Notes: generated by a model not told the origin, from the letters alone. A stretch of DNA of 64,000 nt from JAEVLT01 sp050496765 (GCF_050496765.1 NZ_JBNWEO010000013.1:558001-622000), one strand, 5' to 3'; shown: positions 51,988-59,701, numbered from the stretch's first letter. Numbers and translations: made by a program.

Positions 51988-52608
51988 TTATTTATTGGGA
52001 GTTAAGACAATTCTACGGACAACTGTCCCCATTAAGTTTTCTATTTTTTCAATCTGCAGACCGGATTTTTCAATATTTTTCACCGTTTCGCGGTTAATAT
52101 TGGCTCCCCACATTCTGACAGTTAGCGGATTCAAGGCATCCATAACAATTCCGGCCACTTTATTGTCACTGCGCATATGTTCAAGCATATAAATCCTCCC
52201 GTCAGGCTTGCAAACTCTCCGAAGTTCTTTTAAGCCTTTAACCGGATCCGGAACCGAGCAAAATACACATGTTGAGACAATGGAATCAAATGTGTTATCG
52301 GAAAATGGCAAATCTTGAATATCCCCTTCAATCAACTCTACGGGATAGGGAAGCTGCTTGGCTGCCATTTTTTCTCTGGCGATTTTTAACATTCCCGAAC
52401 TGAAATCAACTCCTGTCAGCGAGTCAATCCCAGCCGGGTAATAGGATAGATTGGCTCCCGTACCTACGCCTGCCTCAAGCACCCTTCCGATAACTTGCTT
52501 GAGGAGATCCTTCCGCCAATCTTCTTTCATCATTTTATCCATCATGTCATAAATTCCGGAAACCCGGTTATAGCGTTTTTTTATTTTTTCGTTGATGCTG
52601 CTGTTCAT
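51988..52608 (-). CDS. Class I SAM-dependent methyltransferase (UbiE/PmtA-like)
   Basis: 206 residues. SAM-binding motif VLEAGVGTGANLSYYP (about 42-57), acidic GVDFSSGML, GDIQDLPFSDNTFD and CVFCSVPDPVKGLKELRRV. Similar proteins methylate quinones or phospholipid head groups; a lipid target would fit the setting but is inferred. ATG 52608 is preceded by GGGTG. It lies 70 bases upstream of the broken MCO, perhaps in one transcript. Confidence 0.8.
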   Translation of the reverse strand: MNSSINEKIKKRYNRVSGIYDMMDKMMKEDWRKDLLKQVIGRVLEAGVGTGANLSYYPAGIDSLTGVDFSSGMLKIAREKMAAKQLPYPVELIEGDIQDLPFSDNTFDSIVSTCVFCSVPDPVKGLKELRRVCKPDGRIYMLEHMRSDNKVAGIVMDALNPLTVRMWGANINRETVKNIEKSGLQIEKIENLMGTVVRRIVLTPNK

Positions 52609-52658
52609 CCAAAACACCCTTTCTGAAAAAATCCTTACTTCACATTCTTGCACAAAAA

Positions 52659-52678
52659 CATGAAAAATTCATGGAGTT
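52659..52678 (-). promoter_or_regulatory. Possible variant direct-repeat site before methyltransferase
   Basis: Minus-strand AACTCCATGAATTTTTCATG, a weaker match to the CTCCATA-n-TTTCTTCA form. Confidence 0.3.
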
Positions 52679-52691
52679 ATAGAAAAAAACA

Positions 52692-52722
52692 ATAAGTCAC
52701 GGGATCATGTCCCGAGACTTAT
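52692..52722 (-). terminator. Hairpin terminator after CBO0543-like gene
   Basis: GTCTCGGGAC and a complementary TCCCGTGAC, then TTATTG and T6. Confidence 0.75.
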
Positions 52723-52735
52723 TTAATGGAAAAAT

Positions 52736-53290
52736 CTATTGTTTCTCATGCTGGATGTTTATGATTTTCAAGATTGCTAATCGCAATAATAGCGCTATTA
52801 AGATGTAAATAGGAAAAGAGTAAAAAAACTTCCATTTATACAGTTCATAAATGCCCATGTATGCAAAAAACGGTTCGACAACAAAAGAGCCGCCCGCTGC
52901 CAAAAAGACATGCCAGATGAAAAAAGATTTCCAAGTTGAACAATATTGATAAATGACCATAAAGGAAATCGGCAATACAGACAAGTTAATGGGACCAAGT
53001 TGATGAACGAGAGGCGTCAAGTTAAAATGATAATCCCATAGGAGAATATGTGAGCCGATATCATCAAGAATCGTGCTGGTGACAATCACAAAAAAACCGT
53101 ACAACAAGATTTCTACCATTCTTTTCTTATCAATCAGGCGCCACCAAATGATCCAAGGGACAATCATGAGCAGAACAAGTAACCACCATTGAAGCGAAAA
53201 CAATTCAACATTCATCCAATGCTGCTGGCGAAAAGTGCTTAATTTTGCTTGCAATTCATGAACTTTCTCGTTACTTGGAAATTGATCCAT
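52736..53290 (-). CDS. Polytopic membrane protein, CBO0543-like
   Basis: 184 residues with about five helices (FSLQWWLLVLLMIVPWIIWW, ILLYGFFVIVTSTILDDIG, INLSVLPISFMVIYQYC, FIWHVFLAAGGSFVVEPFF and SFPIYILIALLLRLAILKII). The arrangement resembles the CBO0543 family of spore-former membrane proteins. No catalytic motif. GAGGGTGA sets ATG 53290. Function unknown. Confidence 0.6.
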   Translation of the reverse strand: MDQFPSNEKVHELQAKLSTFRQQHWMNVELFSLQWWLLVLLMIVPWIIWWRLIDKKRMVEILLYGFFVIVTSTILDDIGSHILLWDYHFNLTPLVHQLGPINLSVLPISFMVIYQYCSTWKSFFIWHVFLAAGGSFVVEPFFAYMGIYELYKWKFFYSFPIYILIALLLRLAILKIINIQHEKQ

Positions 53291-53448
53291 TCTGTTCACC
53301 CTCAGGAAAAAATTCACTTTTCTCAATTTGCTTTTTCCATTTCGATCATGAACACAGTAAAAGTTAAACATACAAACGACATAAGTTGAACTATCTGCTA
53401 AAAAGTAGTATTCGGAAAACAGATAAGAATTATTCGCAAAACATAGCT

Positions 53449-54702
53449 TTAAACTGTTTTTGCGATTTTGTTCAAGATGGTTGCATCTCCGCCAAATTTG
53501 CACATGGCATCGCAATCACAGCGAAGATCTGAAAATAAAATATAATACATTTGCAGATCCTTTGCATTTTGAAAAGAGGGTCTTAGTAATTGTGCCTTAA
53601 TTTCTTTTTCCCGTTTATCAGGCGAAATCAGAAAAAAGGATTGATCTTCGGCAATCGATAGCGATAAATCATATAAACGTAAAATACCAGAATAGATGGA
53701 GGTGCTTTTTTCTACTTCAAAAGCACTAACAATCTTGTTGTGTTGATCAAGCCAAATCACGTCAATTAAGGCTACAGTATCACGAACAGCTGGATCGAGA
53801 TCCGGCAGCATAAGCTTTGGAAGTGAGAACTCGCCCAACTTCTTCCCATTCCATTCACGGCTGTGATCATTTTGAGCAATCCATACTTGATAACCAAGCG
53901 CTTTTCCCAATCGGGCAAGATGGTATTGCATTTCACTATGCTCGCTTTCCTCGCGCAGATCGTCAAGCACTTCCTTATGCCTTTTCATCTTTGTTTTATA
54001 CACTTTAGACTCTTCAATTTTTACCAAGTATTCTTCAGCATTATTCTCGATGATGATTCGCTCGGAGCCAATTTCAAAGAGCAGGCCGGAAATCATCCCT
54101 AAATCCTTGGAAAGTTCCGACCGATATTGACTGTTTACCTCCAGAATAACCTCTCGCATTTTCAGGTACTCACTCCATGAGCCCAGTTTCATCTTACGGT
54201 TAAACAGGCAATTAAATCCTTTTACGATGGCCGTATTAAAGGGCGGAAAGGCAGTTGGGTGCAGGAAGTACAAAATGTTTGCCGCAGCCGGCCCAAGACC
54301 TTTTATTTGAAGGCTGTCCAATTTAAGAATTTCCTCAATTACCTGGCTTTCCTTTGCCGCTTTCGCACAAGCTTTAAGAAATCTCGCAAATGATTGCTTA
54401 TTTTCTTCATTCTCGTAAATGTCAGGAATTCTCAGCTTGGGTTTCCAGTAAAATGCATGGGCTGCCCCCTGAAAAACTTGCTTTTGTTCGGATATTGCCG
54501 TTACAACCATTTCCAAACTGGATTGTTTAAAGTCATTTCCGAATGTCCCGTTCTCGATCTCCGAAACGACATCCATGACTCCTTTTTTAATTGTCCGGAA
54601 CGCTTTTAATCTTTCTTGATTATTTAAAAACCAAGTATGATAGACCGATTCAGGATCGTTTTTATATTCGAGAATTATTTTTTCGAACTCATTACTCTTC
54701 AA
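53449..54702 (-). CDS. Two-domain protein: HhH-like half plus PD-(D/E)xK-like half, unrecognised
   Basis: 417-residue protein I cannot place in a named family. The N-terminal half (about 60-200) has a helix-hairpin-helix-like stretch LDSLQIKGLGPAAANILYFL followed by HPTAFPPFNTAI, reminiscent of DNA glycosylase folds. The C-terminal half has EMQYHLARLGKALGYQVWIA, then ALIDVIWLDQ and SAFEVEKSTSIYSGILRLYD, the D...ExEK pattern of PD-(D/E)xK nucleases. The tail has CDCDAMCKFGGD, a possible metal cluster. TTG start 54702 with GGAGGG. It may be a DNA repair or restriction-like nuclease. Confidence 0.7.
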   Translation of the reverse strand: MKSNEFEKIILEYKNDPESVYHTWFLNNQERLKAFRTIKKGVMDVVSEIENGTFGNDFKQSSLEMVVTAISEQKQVFQGAAHAFYWKPKLRIPDIYENEENKQSFARFLKACAKAAKESQVIEEILKLDSLQIKGLGPAAANILYFLHPTAFPPFNTAIVKGFNCLFNRKMKLGSWSEYLKMREVILEVNSQYRSELSKDLGMISGLLFEIGSERIIIENNAEEYLVKIEESKVYKTKMKRHKEVLDDLREESEHSEMQYHLARLGKALGYQVWIAQNDHSREWNGKKLGEFSLPKLMLPDLDPAVRDTVALIDVIWLDQHNKIVSAFEVEKSTSIYSGILRLYDLSLSIAEDQSFFLISPDKREKEIKAQLLRPSFQNAKDLQMYYILFSDLRCDCDAMCKFGGDATILNKIAKTV

Positions 54703-54780
54703 CGCTAAACCCTCCGAAAATCTTGAAATGAATTTGAACAGATTAAAACAGTCATATGATCCATCCTGATTTTATTAAAA

Positions 54781-54803
54781 AAGTATCGAGAAACTGTGCA
54801 GAT
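54781..54803 (-). promoter_or_regulatory. Variant direct-repeat site before HhH/nuclease gene
   Basis: Minus-strand ATCTGCACAGTTTCTCGATA with TAAAAT about 11 bases on, 80 bases before the start. Confidence 0.5.
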
Positions 54804-54820
54804 TTTATCAAGAGAAAAAG

Positions 54821-54863
54821 AAAGCACCCATTATTTCACAATGGAATAATGGGTGCTTTTGTT
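54821..54863 (-). terminator. Terminator overlapping the Spo0E-like stop
   Basis: AAAGCACCCATTATT and AATAATGGGTGCTTT form a 15-bp stem. The last codons of the upstream gene lie inside the hairpin, an unusual overlap. Confidence 0.85.
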
Positions 54864-55033
54864 AAAAAAGTTTGTTGTTTTTCTTTGTTTTTTAAAAAAT
54901 TGGCAATATGCCCATCAAGCCTTTGGCTTAAACTTAGCGTCCGTTCGCTCGCCCATCCTTCCATCATCCCGGCCGCCACCATCTCCGCACGCAGTTTTTC
55001 GATGAGGAGAAGTTGATCCTTTTCTTCTTCCAT
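54836..55033 (-). CDS. Spo0E-like aspartyl-phosphate phosphatase
   Basis: 65 residues: LLLIEKLRAEMVAAGMMEGW followed by SERTLSLSQRLDGHIANFLK, with the SQxLD motif of Spo0E-type phosphatases, which dephosphorylate Spo0A or related regulators. Start ATG 55033 follows GAGGGTTGG. Presence shows a sporulating lineage. A variant direct-repeat site overlies its promoter. Confidence 0.8.
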   Translation of the reverse strand: MEEEKDQLLLIEKLRAEMVAAGMMEGWASERTLSLSQRLDGHIANFLKNKEKQQTFLTKAPIIPL

Positions 55034-55100
55034 AATTTCCAACCCTCGCTTACACAATTAAATAAAGAATAAAATATATAGCAGATTATAGAGTGAAAAT

Positions 55101-55119
55101 ATAAAGAAATTATGGATTT
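55101..55119 (-). promoter_or_regulatory. Variant direct-repeat site before Spo0E-like gene
   Basis: Minus-strand AAATCCATAATTTCTTTAT followed at 11 bases by TATAAT, the clearest -10 of the set. Confidence 0.5.
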
Positions 55120-55133
55120 TTATAATCTTTCGT

Positions 55134-55180
55134 TTTTAACGGGGAAAGTCACCGTAGCGATTCCTCCTTCCCCGTTAAAA
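55134..55180. terminator. Intrinsic terminator after formate/nitrite channel gene
   Basis: AACGGGGAA and TTCCCCGTT pair, flanked by T5 and A4 on the two sides. Confidence 0.85.
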
Positions 55181-55981
55181 TTAAGAGGCTTTTTTCATCA
55201 TTTTTTCATCCCGAATCTGCTTTTGATAAGAGAAAAAGTAAATAAATCCAACAAAAATCGATCCGCCAATGACATTACCAATATAAGTAGGAACAATATT
55301 GCTGACAAAATCCATCCAGGTAAAATGACCGGCGAAAATCGCTGCCGGAATTACAAACATATTCGCAACAACGTGCTGAAAACCAATAGCGACAAAGGCC
55401 ATGATCGGAAACCACATTCCAACGATTTTCCCGATAAAATCATCGGCCCCATAGGCTAACCAAATCGCTAAGCCCACGAGCCAGTTGCAGCCAATCGCCG
55501 AAATAACGGTTTGTAAAAATGTCTCATGCAATTTTGCCTGAGCAATGGCAACGGTCTTCGTTAAAAACGGCCCTGTCTCCGTTAAGCCAACGATATGACC
55601 AAAAAAATACGCGACAAACAAGGCGCCGATAAGGTTCCCCATTGTCACCCAAAACCAATTTTTCACTAAATGGCTGAACACTATTTTTTTCGAATAAAAG
55701 GCCATCGACACCGACATCATATTTCCAGTGATTAATTCACCACCACCCAAGACGATTAAAATGAGGCCTAACGGGAAAACCGCTGCACCTAAAAAGCTGG
55801 CAAAACTACCCCACTGTTGTGGCAAGTTGCCGATCACGCGTATATCAAGCAAAAAACCTAATGAGATAAATGCGCCTCCTAAAAAAGCGAGTGTAATAAC
55901 AGTAGCAGTCGGCAATTTTGTTTTATTGACCCCCGCATTGATTGCGATCCCTGCAATTTGTTCTGGCTTGTAAAATGCCAT
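55181..55981 (-). CDS. Formate/nitrite transporter (FNT family)
   Basis: 266-residue pentameric-channel subunit with six helices. FNT features: GGGELITGNMM (helix 2 loop), WVTMGNLIGALFVAYFFG, and AIGCNWLVGLAIWLAYGA. It conducts formate, nitrite or hydrosulfide as monovalent anions; the substrate is open. GGAGG precedes ATG 55981. The mRNA leader has a strong terminator hairpin (56003-56057), so expression is probably attenuated. Confidence 0.92.
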   Translation of the reverse strand: MAFYKPEQIAGIAINAGVNKTKLPTATVITLAFLGGAFISLGFLLDIRVIGNLPQQWGSFASFLGAAVFPLGLILIVLGGGELITGNMMSVSMAFYSKKIVFSHLVKNWFWVTMGNLIGALFVAYFFGHIVGLTETGPFLTKTVAIAQAKLHETFLQTVISAIGCNWLVGLAIWLAYGADDFIGKIVGMWFPIMAFVAIGFQHVVANMFVIPAAIFAGHFTWMDFVSNIVPTYIGNVIGGSIFVGFIYFFSYQKQIRDEKMMKKAS

Positions 55982-55995
55982 TGATCATTCCTCCA

Positions 55996-56200
55996 ATCGA
56001 ATAGAAAAAGGCAGCACCCTATGACCCTACTAAAAATAAGGTCATTGGAATGCTGCCAAATCGCTTTGCACTTCCCTACAAAGCGGTCAAACATCATGCG
56101 TATCGTAAAAATAGAAAACCTGCAGGCCTTGCACATTCTCCATTTTCGCATTTAACAACATGTACATATTGTAAACGTTGTCTATTTTAGCAAAAGAAGT
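55996..56200 (-). promoter_or_regulatory. Structured leader with attenuator before FNT gene
   Basis: On the minus strand, GGCAGCA pairs with TGCTGCC (56051-57 with 56010-16) and ATGACC with GGTCAT inside, ending in T5 only 22 bases before the start codon. A second hairpin CGCTTTG/CAAAGCG (56062-56085) lies just upstream, and a promoter probably lies near 56165-56200. It may be a riboswitch, T-box-like or protein-controlled attenuator; I cannot match it to a known class. Confidence 0.6.
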
Positions 56201-56235
56201 TAAGCAGTGCAATAGCTTTTATGAACTTTTTCCGT

Positions 56236-56586
56236 TTAACTTATTTTGATTTCCCGATCAAACACAAAAACGGATACGGCAATGTCTTCTTCAACTTTTA
56301 TATCTGAAAAAAGATGAACCAATTTTGCGCCAACGAGTTCTTCCATTCCTTCTGGAGGGCTCATTGAATAGACATTTTGAATCAAGGTGGTTCGTGCCCG
56401 GTGCACCATGTCCCTTCCTTCCTTTGTCTCCGCAATAAATAATTCCGTTGCCGTTAGATTCCCATAGAGCGTCGAAATGACCATATTCTTCACAAAAACG
56501 GTTTGAATTCGCTCAGGCCCTTTTCCAAACAAATTTTTCCTTAGTTTTCGAATAATATCATTAAAATCTTGAACCATCTTTGACAC
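56236..56586 (-). CDS. DUF2294/MpsC-like protein
   Basis: 116 residues: FNDIIRKLRKNLFGKGPERI, then MVISTLYGNLTATELFIAET and MVHRARTTLIQNVY. It fits DUF2294, the domain of MpsC in a membrane-potential system of staphylococci. The open frame runs 63 codons further up, but AGGGGGAG before GTG 56586 sets the start. Cytosolic. It stands alone; the role here is unknown. Confidence 0.72.
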   Translation of the reverse strand: MSKMVQDFNDIIRKLRKNLFGKGPERIQTVFVKNMVISTLYGNLTATELFIAETKEGRDMVHRARTTLIQNVYSMSPPEGMEELVGAKLVHLFSDIKVEEDIAVSVFVFDREIKIS

Positions 56587-56766
56587 ACAAACTCTCCCCC
56601 TTGCCGTGAAACCGATTTCTTTTTTTAAAAAATACCCCACAATCCTTAATTGTAATGCAAAAGGAAAAGAATTGACAAGAATTTTGCAAGATTTTGTCGT
56701 AAATAAACAGAAAAAGAGTGCTTGCGAAGAAGAACAGCGGTATAATGAACAGGAGGAGGTGATCGC

Positions 56767-57108
56767 ATGGATCAAGCAGGAATTAAAGAAATTTTGGAAG
56801 CACTTAAACTGTATTCCGCCAATATGGATGAAAAATTAAATGCGATGATGGAAAAGCTTGAAAAGCGGATGGACAACAGGATATCAGATCTTGAAAAGCG
56901 GATGGACAACAGGATAACAGATCTTGAAAAGCGGATGGACAACGGGATAACAGATCTTGAGAGGCGGATGGACAATCGATTTGACCGGATTGAAGCAAAG
57001 CTGAATGGTTTCAGAGTGGAATTGACTGAAACGCAAGAAACCGTTGATTACCTTGCCATCAAAGTGCCCCAGCATGAGAAAAAACTTCGGTATTTAGTTA
57101 AGGAGTAA
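56767..57108 (+). CDS. Coiled-coil protein with four 11-residue repeats
   Basis: 113 residues with four tandem hendecads of the form LEKRMDNRITD (about 32-75), coded by near-identical 33-base repeats. The rest is also helical (KLNGFRVELTETQETVDYLA). Hendecads form extended, right-handed coiled coils, so it is probably an oligomeric rod. AGGAGGAGGTG precedes the ATG. No function recognised; the number of repeats may vary between strains. Confidence 0.7.
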   Translation: MDQAGIKEILEALKLYSANMDEKLNAMMEKLEKRMDNRISDLEKRMDNRITDLEKRMDNGITDLERRMDNRFDRIEAKLNGFRVELTETQETVDYLAIKVPQHEKKLRYLVKE

Positions 57109-57159
57109 GCACCAAAAATCTTTTTTTCCTCCTCAAGTTCTTAACTATCCTTTCACAAA

Positions 57160-57203
57160 AACCACAAAAAATCGAGCTGGCTCTCGATTTATGAACCAGC
57201 TCC
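57160..57203 (-). terminator. Intrinsic terminator after Csp-like gene
   Basis: GAGCTGG and CCAGCTC pair around a 15-base loop on the minus strand, then GATTTTTT. Confidence 0.82.
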
Positions 57204-57221
57204 AGAACATTTTTATTCAAA

Positions 57222-57545
57222 TTAAACAGCCATTTTACGGCATTCTTCTGCACATTTAAAGCAGGAATCAGCGCATTTTTGGCAATGGTCATGACCGTGT
57301 TTTTTGCACTCGTTTCCGCATGCCTCACAAATTTCAGCACAAAGATTGCAAATTTGTTTTGCAAAGGGGCTGTTTGTTTGCATTGCTTTTGCAGCAAATG
57401 CGCAAATATCGGCACATTCCCTGTCAAGACGAATACATTCTGCCATCATTTTTACATCTTCTTCTTTTAAGCAGGCATCAAAGCAGACATTGCACGCCTC
57501 CATGCACTCAAGACATGCTTTAATACATTCTTCATTCATCATCAT
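57222..57545 (-). CDS. Four-helix-bundle copper-binding protein (Csp-like), second copy
   Basis: 107 residues, about 20 Cys. Patterns include CIKACLECMEACNVCFDAC, CIRLDRECADICAF, ICNLCAEICEACGNECKKH and HCQKCADSCFKCAEECRKM, as in cytosolic Csp3-type Cu(I) stores. Shorter than the copy at 14598 and without its Met/His-rich head. Three consecutive ATG codons follow AGGAGG; the first is used here. It should buffer excess Cu(I). Confidence 0.88.
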   Translation of the reverse strand: MMMNEECIKACLECMEACNVCFDACLKEEDVKMMAECIRLDRECADICAFAAKAMQTNSPFAKQICNLCAEICEACGNECKKHGHDHCQKCADSCFKCAEECRKMAV

Positions 57546-57719
57546 TCATTTCCTCCTTTAAAATTGAGTACGTTTTATTGATTCCCTTGTCCAATTGAAA
57601 TAAACTGCATATTTTCTGCAAATTTGTCGACCAAACAGCTATTCTCGGAAAATGGGTGTTTTGTCCATCAAACTATCATCCTACCACAGCTACCAGTAAA
57701 GCAAAAAATTGAAAAATAC

Positions 57720-57752
57720 TAAAAACGCTTGGAAATTCGATTTCCAAGCGTC
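57720..57752 (-). terminator. Intrinsic terminator after lipoprotein gene
   Basis: ACGCTTGGAAAT and ATTTCCAAGCGT with a CGA loop, followed by TTTTT. Confidence 0.92.
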
Positions 57753-57758
57753 CATTTA

Positions 57759-58133
57759 TTATTTTGCTTTCTTCTGCAGTTCTTTCAACGCATCTGAAAG
57801 TTGGTTGTTTAAGGTGCCTAATGCTTCTTTGTCAAGCTTTGGAGCTTGCGAACCAGCAATGGTTGGGTCGAGGTACTTTTCAATTTGCTCATATGAATTT
57901 TTGTCAAGCTTCTTAACTTCATCTTCGAAGCCTTTCCACTGATCCTCTAATTTTGGACCAACCTCTTTCACCTTTGCCTGATCGCCGCTGTTAATGGCAT
58001 CTGATATTTGCTTAGTAGTATCGAGCATGCTGTTTACTCCATCGGAAACTTTTGAATTTCCGCTGCCGCATCCGGCTAAAACAAATGTGCTGATAAGAAA
58101 AAGTGCTGCGAATAGAGTTGTTAGTTTTTTCAT
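57759..58133 (-). CDS. Helical lipoprotein of the FTR1 operon
   Basis: 124 residues: lipobox VLAGC (Cys22), then an all-helical Asp/Glu/Lys-rich domain (VNSMLDTTKQISDAINSGDQ, EDQWKGFEDEVKKLDKNSYE). This resembles the N-terminal helical domain of the FTR1 protein just upstream (TAIDWAAKGNL..WKKIEPGIKAHS), so it may be an EfeO-like iron-delivery partner. Overlaps the permease stop by 4 bases (ATGA), so translation is coupled. Confidence 0.75.
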   Translation of the reverse strand: MKKLTTLFAALFLISTFVLAGCGSGNSKVSDGVNSMLDTTKQISDAINSGDQAKVKEVGPKLEDQWKGFEDEVKKLDKNSYEQIEKYLDPTIAGSQAPKLDKEALGTLNNQLSDALKELQKKAK

Positions 58134-59620
58134 TTGGCGAAATCTCCCTTTCCATTTGTGATTAATTTTTTATTTGTATATTTTTTTATAAGAAGGAATA
58201 TCACAACAGCTGCAATCAATAGCAACTGTGGGATGATGCTTTCCCACGAAGGGTATAGGGCGAAAAATTCCATGCTTAGTCCGTCTGGTGCGTTGGTTGT
58301 TGGAATCAATCCCGCTAACTGCAGACTATGGATACCCATGCCGGTAAATTTAACAGCCAAGTAAAAGACAATCACGCTTGATACCATAAAGAACGGCCGC
58401 AATGGCAGCTTTAATCCGACATAGACCATTAAAAACGCAATCAACCCGAGAATTGCTGCACCAATTAGAAAGCCAAGCAATAAATTTTGCAATTTGATTT
58501 GGCTTGCCATACCGATGTAGAACAAAACGGTTTCAGTTCCTTCTCTAAATACGGCTAGAAACGAGAGGACACCTAAAGAAATCAGTTTTCCAGTCGTAAT
58601 TGCCGTTTGGCTTTTTTCCCGCAAATAACGGTTCCAATCTGCAATATTGGATTGACTGTGAAGCCAATAGCTCATGTACAGCAGCATGGCTGCCGCAAAA
58701 ATTCCTGTCCAGCCGCCAATCAAGGCATTGTTATTACCGAATGCACCAGATGAGAGGACAAATTTCACAATGATCGCAAGCACAATGCTGACACCGAGTC
58801 CACCAAGTACTCCAGACCAGATCCATTTTTTCCCCTTCTCAGCGCCAGATTTTTTTACAAAGGACAATAGAGCAATCACAACAAGCAGTGCCTCAAGACC
58901 CTCACGAAGTAGAATCATGGCTGCATCCCAGTAGGTATACTCTGACTTGCTTGCTAATGGGGTTAAATAATTAATCATTTGGTCGATCGTTTTTACTGCT
59001 TTGTCATAGTTCGGCGGGTTTGCGGCAAGCATCGCTTGAATCGTTACTAAGTCGCGCTCCGAGTCGCTGTAAACGGAAGCCGACTGGGCCACAACAATCC
59101 CTTCGACACTTAACCAGCTGTCGCTTGCTTTTTTTATCCCTTCAAGTGCTGACGATTGCTGCTCTTCTTTTGCCGCTTTTTTTGTGCTTTGCAAAATCAG
59201 AATAAAGTCATCGATTGACATATCTTTTTCTTTTACAGCCGTCTCTTTTGGGTAACCGCCATTGATAAATTTTTCATTTACCGCCTTCAAGTTATTCAAC
59301 GCTTGTTGCACTTGGTCGGTTTTTTTGATTGTTAAGGCATAAACGATCTGACCCATGCCTGTTTCAATATCCCGATAGGCTGTGACAGAATGTGCTTTAA
59401 TTCCGGGCTCAATTTTCTTCCATGTTTTATTGAATTGATCATAGGACTTTTGCACTTCAGCGAGGTTACCTTTAGCTGCCCAATCAATTGCCGTATCAAT
59501 GGACTGTTCTGCTTGCTTAAGGTCTTCAGCTGCATTGCCCGCCGCGAATGCTGGCATATGTATAACAAAACTGATCGCTACTAGAAGAACAAGTATTTTA
59601 GTGAATACATTTTTCCCCAT
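58130..59620 (-). CDS. FTR1-family iron permease with secreted N-terminal helical domain
   Basis: 496 residues: signal peptide (KILVLLVAISFVIHMPAFAA), an extracellular helical domain of about 200 residues with repeated WKKIEPGIKAHS/YRDIETGMG-like units, then a seven-helix FTR1 domain with LREGLEALLVV and FREGTETVLFY. The extracellular domain probably captures iron. GGGGAG precedes ATG. Two Fur boxes lie upstream, so the operon is iron-repressed. Confidence 0.92.
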   Translation of the reverse strand: MGKNVFTKILVLLVAISFVIHMPAFAAGNAAEDLKQAEQSIDTAIDWAAKGNLAEVQKSYDQFNKTWKKIEPGIKAHSVTAYRDIETGMGQIVYALTIKKTDQVQQALNNLKAVNEKFINGGYPKETAVKEKDMSIDDFILILQSTKKAAKEEQQSSALEGIKKASDSWLSVEGIVVAQSASVYSDSERDLVTIQAMLAANPPNYDKAVKTIDQMINYLTPLASKSEYTYWDAAMILLREGLEALLVVIALLSFVKKSGAEKGKKWIWSGVLGGLGVSIVLAIIVKFVLSSGAFGNNNALIGGWTGIFAAAMLLYMSYWLHSQSNIADWNRYLREKSQTAITTGKLISLGVLSFLAVFREGTETVLFYIGMASQIKLQNLLLGFLIGAAILGLIAFLMVYVGLKLPLRPFFMVSSVIVFYLAVKFTGMGIHSLQLAGLIPTTNAPDGLSMEFFALYPSWESIIPQLLLIAAVVIFLLIKKYTNKKLITNGKGDFAK

Positions 59621-59654
59621 ATGCTCCCCTTCTTCTCAAAATTTATTTTCTAAT

Positions 59655-59674
59655 TGATAACGAATATCAATATC
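59655..59674. promoter_or_regulatory. Fur box 1 of FTR1 operon
   Basis: TGATAACGAATATCA (12 of 14 in 7-1-7) and the overlapping 19-mer on the other strand (16 of 19), 35 bases before the FTR1 start. Confidence 0.75.
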
Positions 59675-59701
59675 ATTTTTCTATTTTAATTGTATTTATA
59701 T

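Noticed and set aside
55996..56100. Known riboswitch (THF, ZTP, Moco or fluoride) in the FNT leader
   Set aside because: None of the conserved cores I know for these classes is visible; only an attenuator can be claimed.
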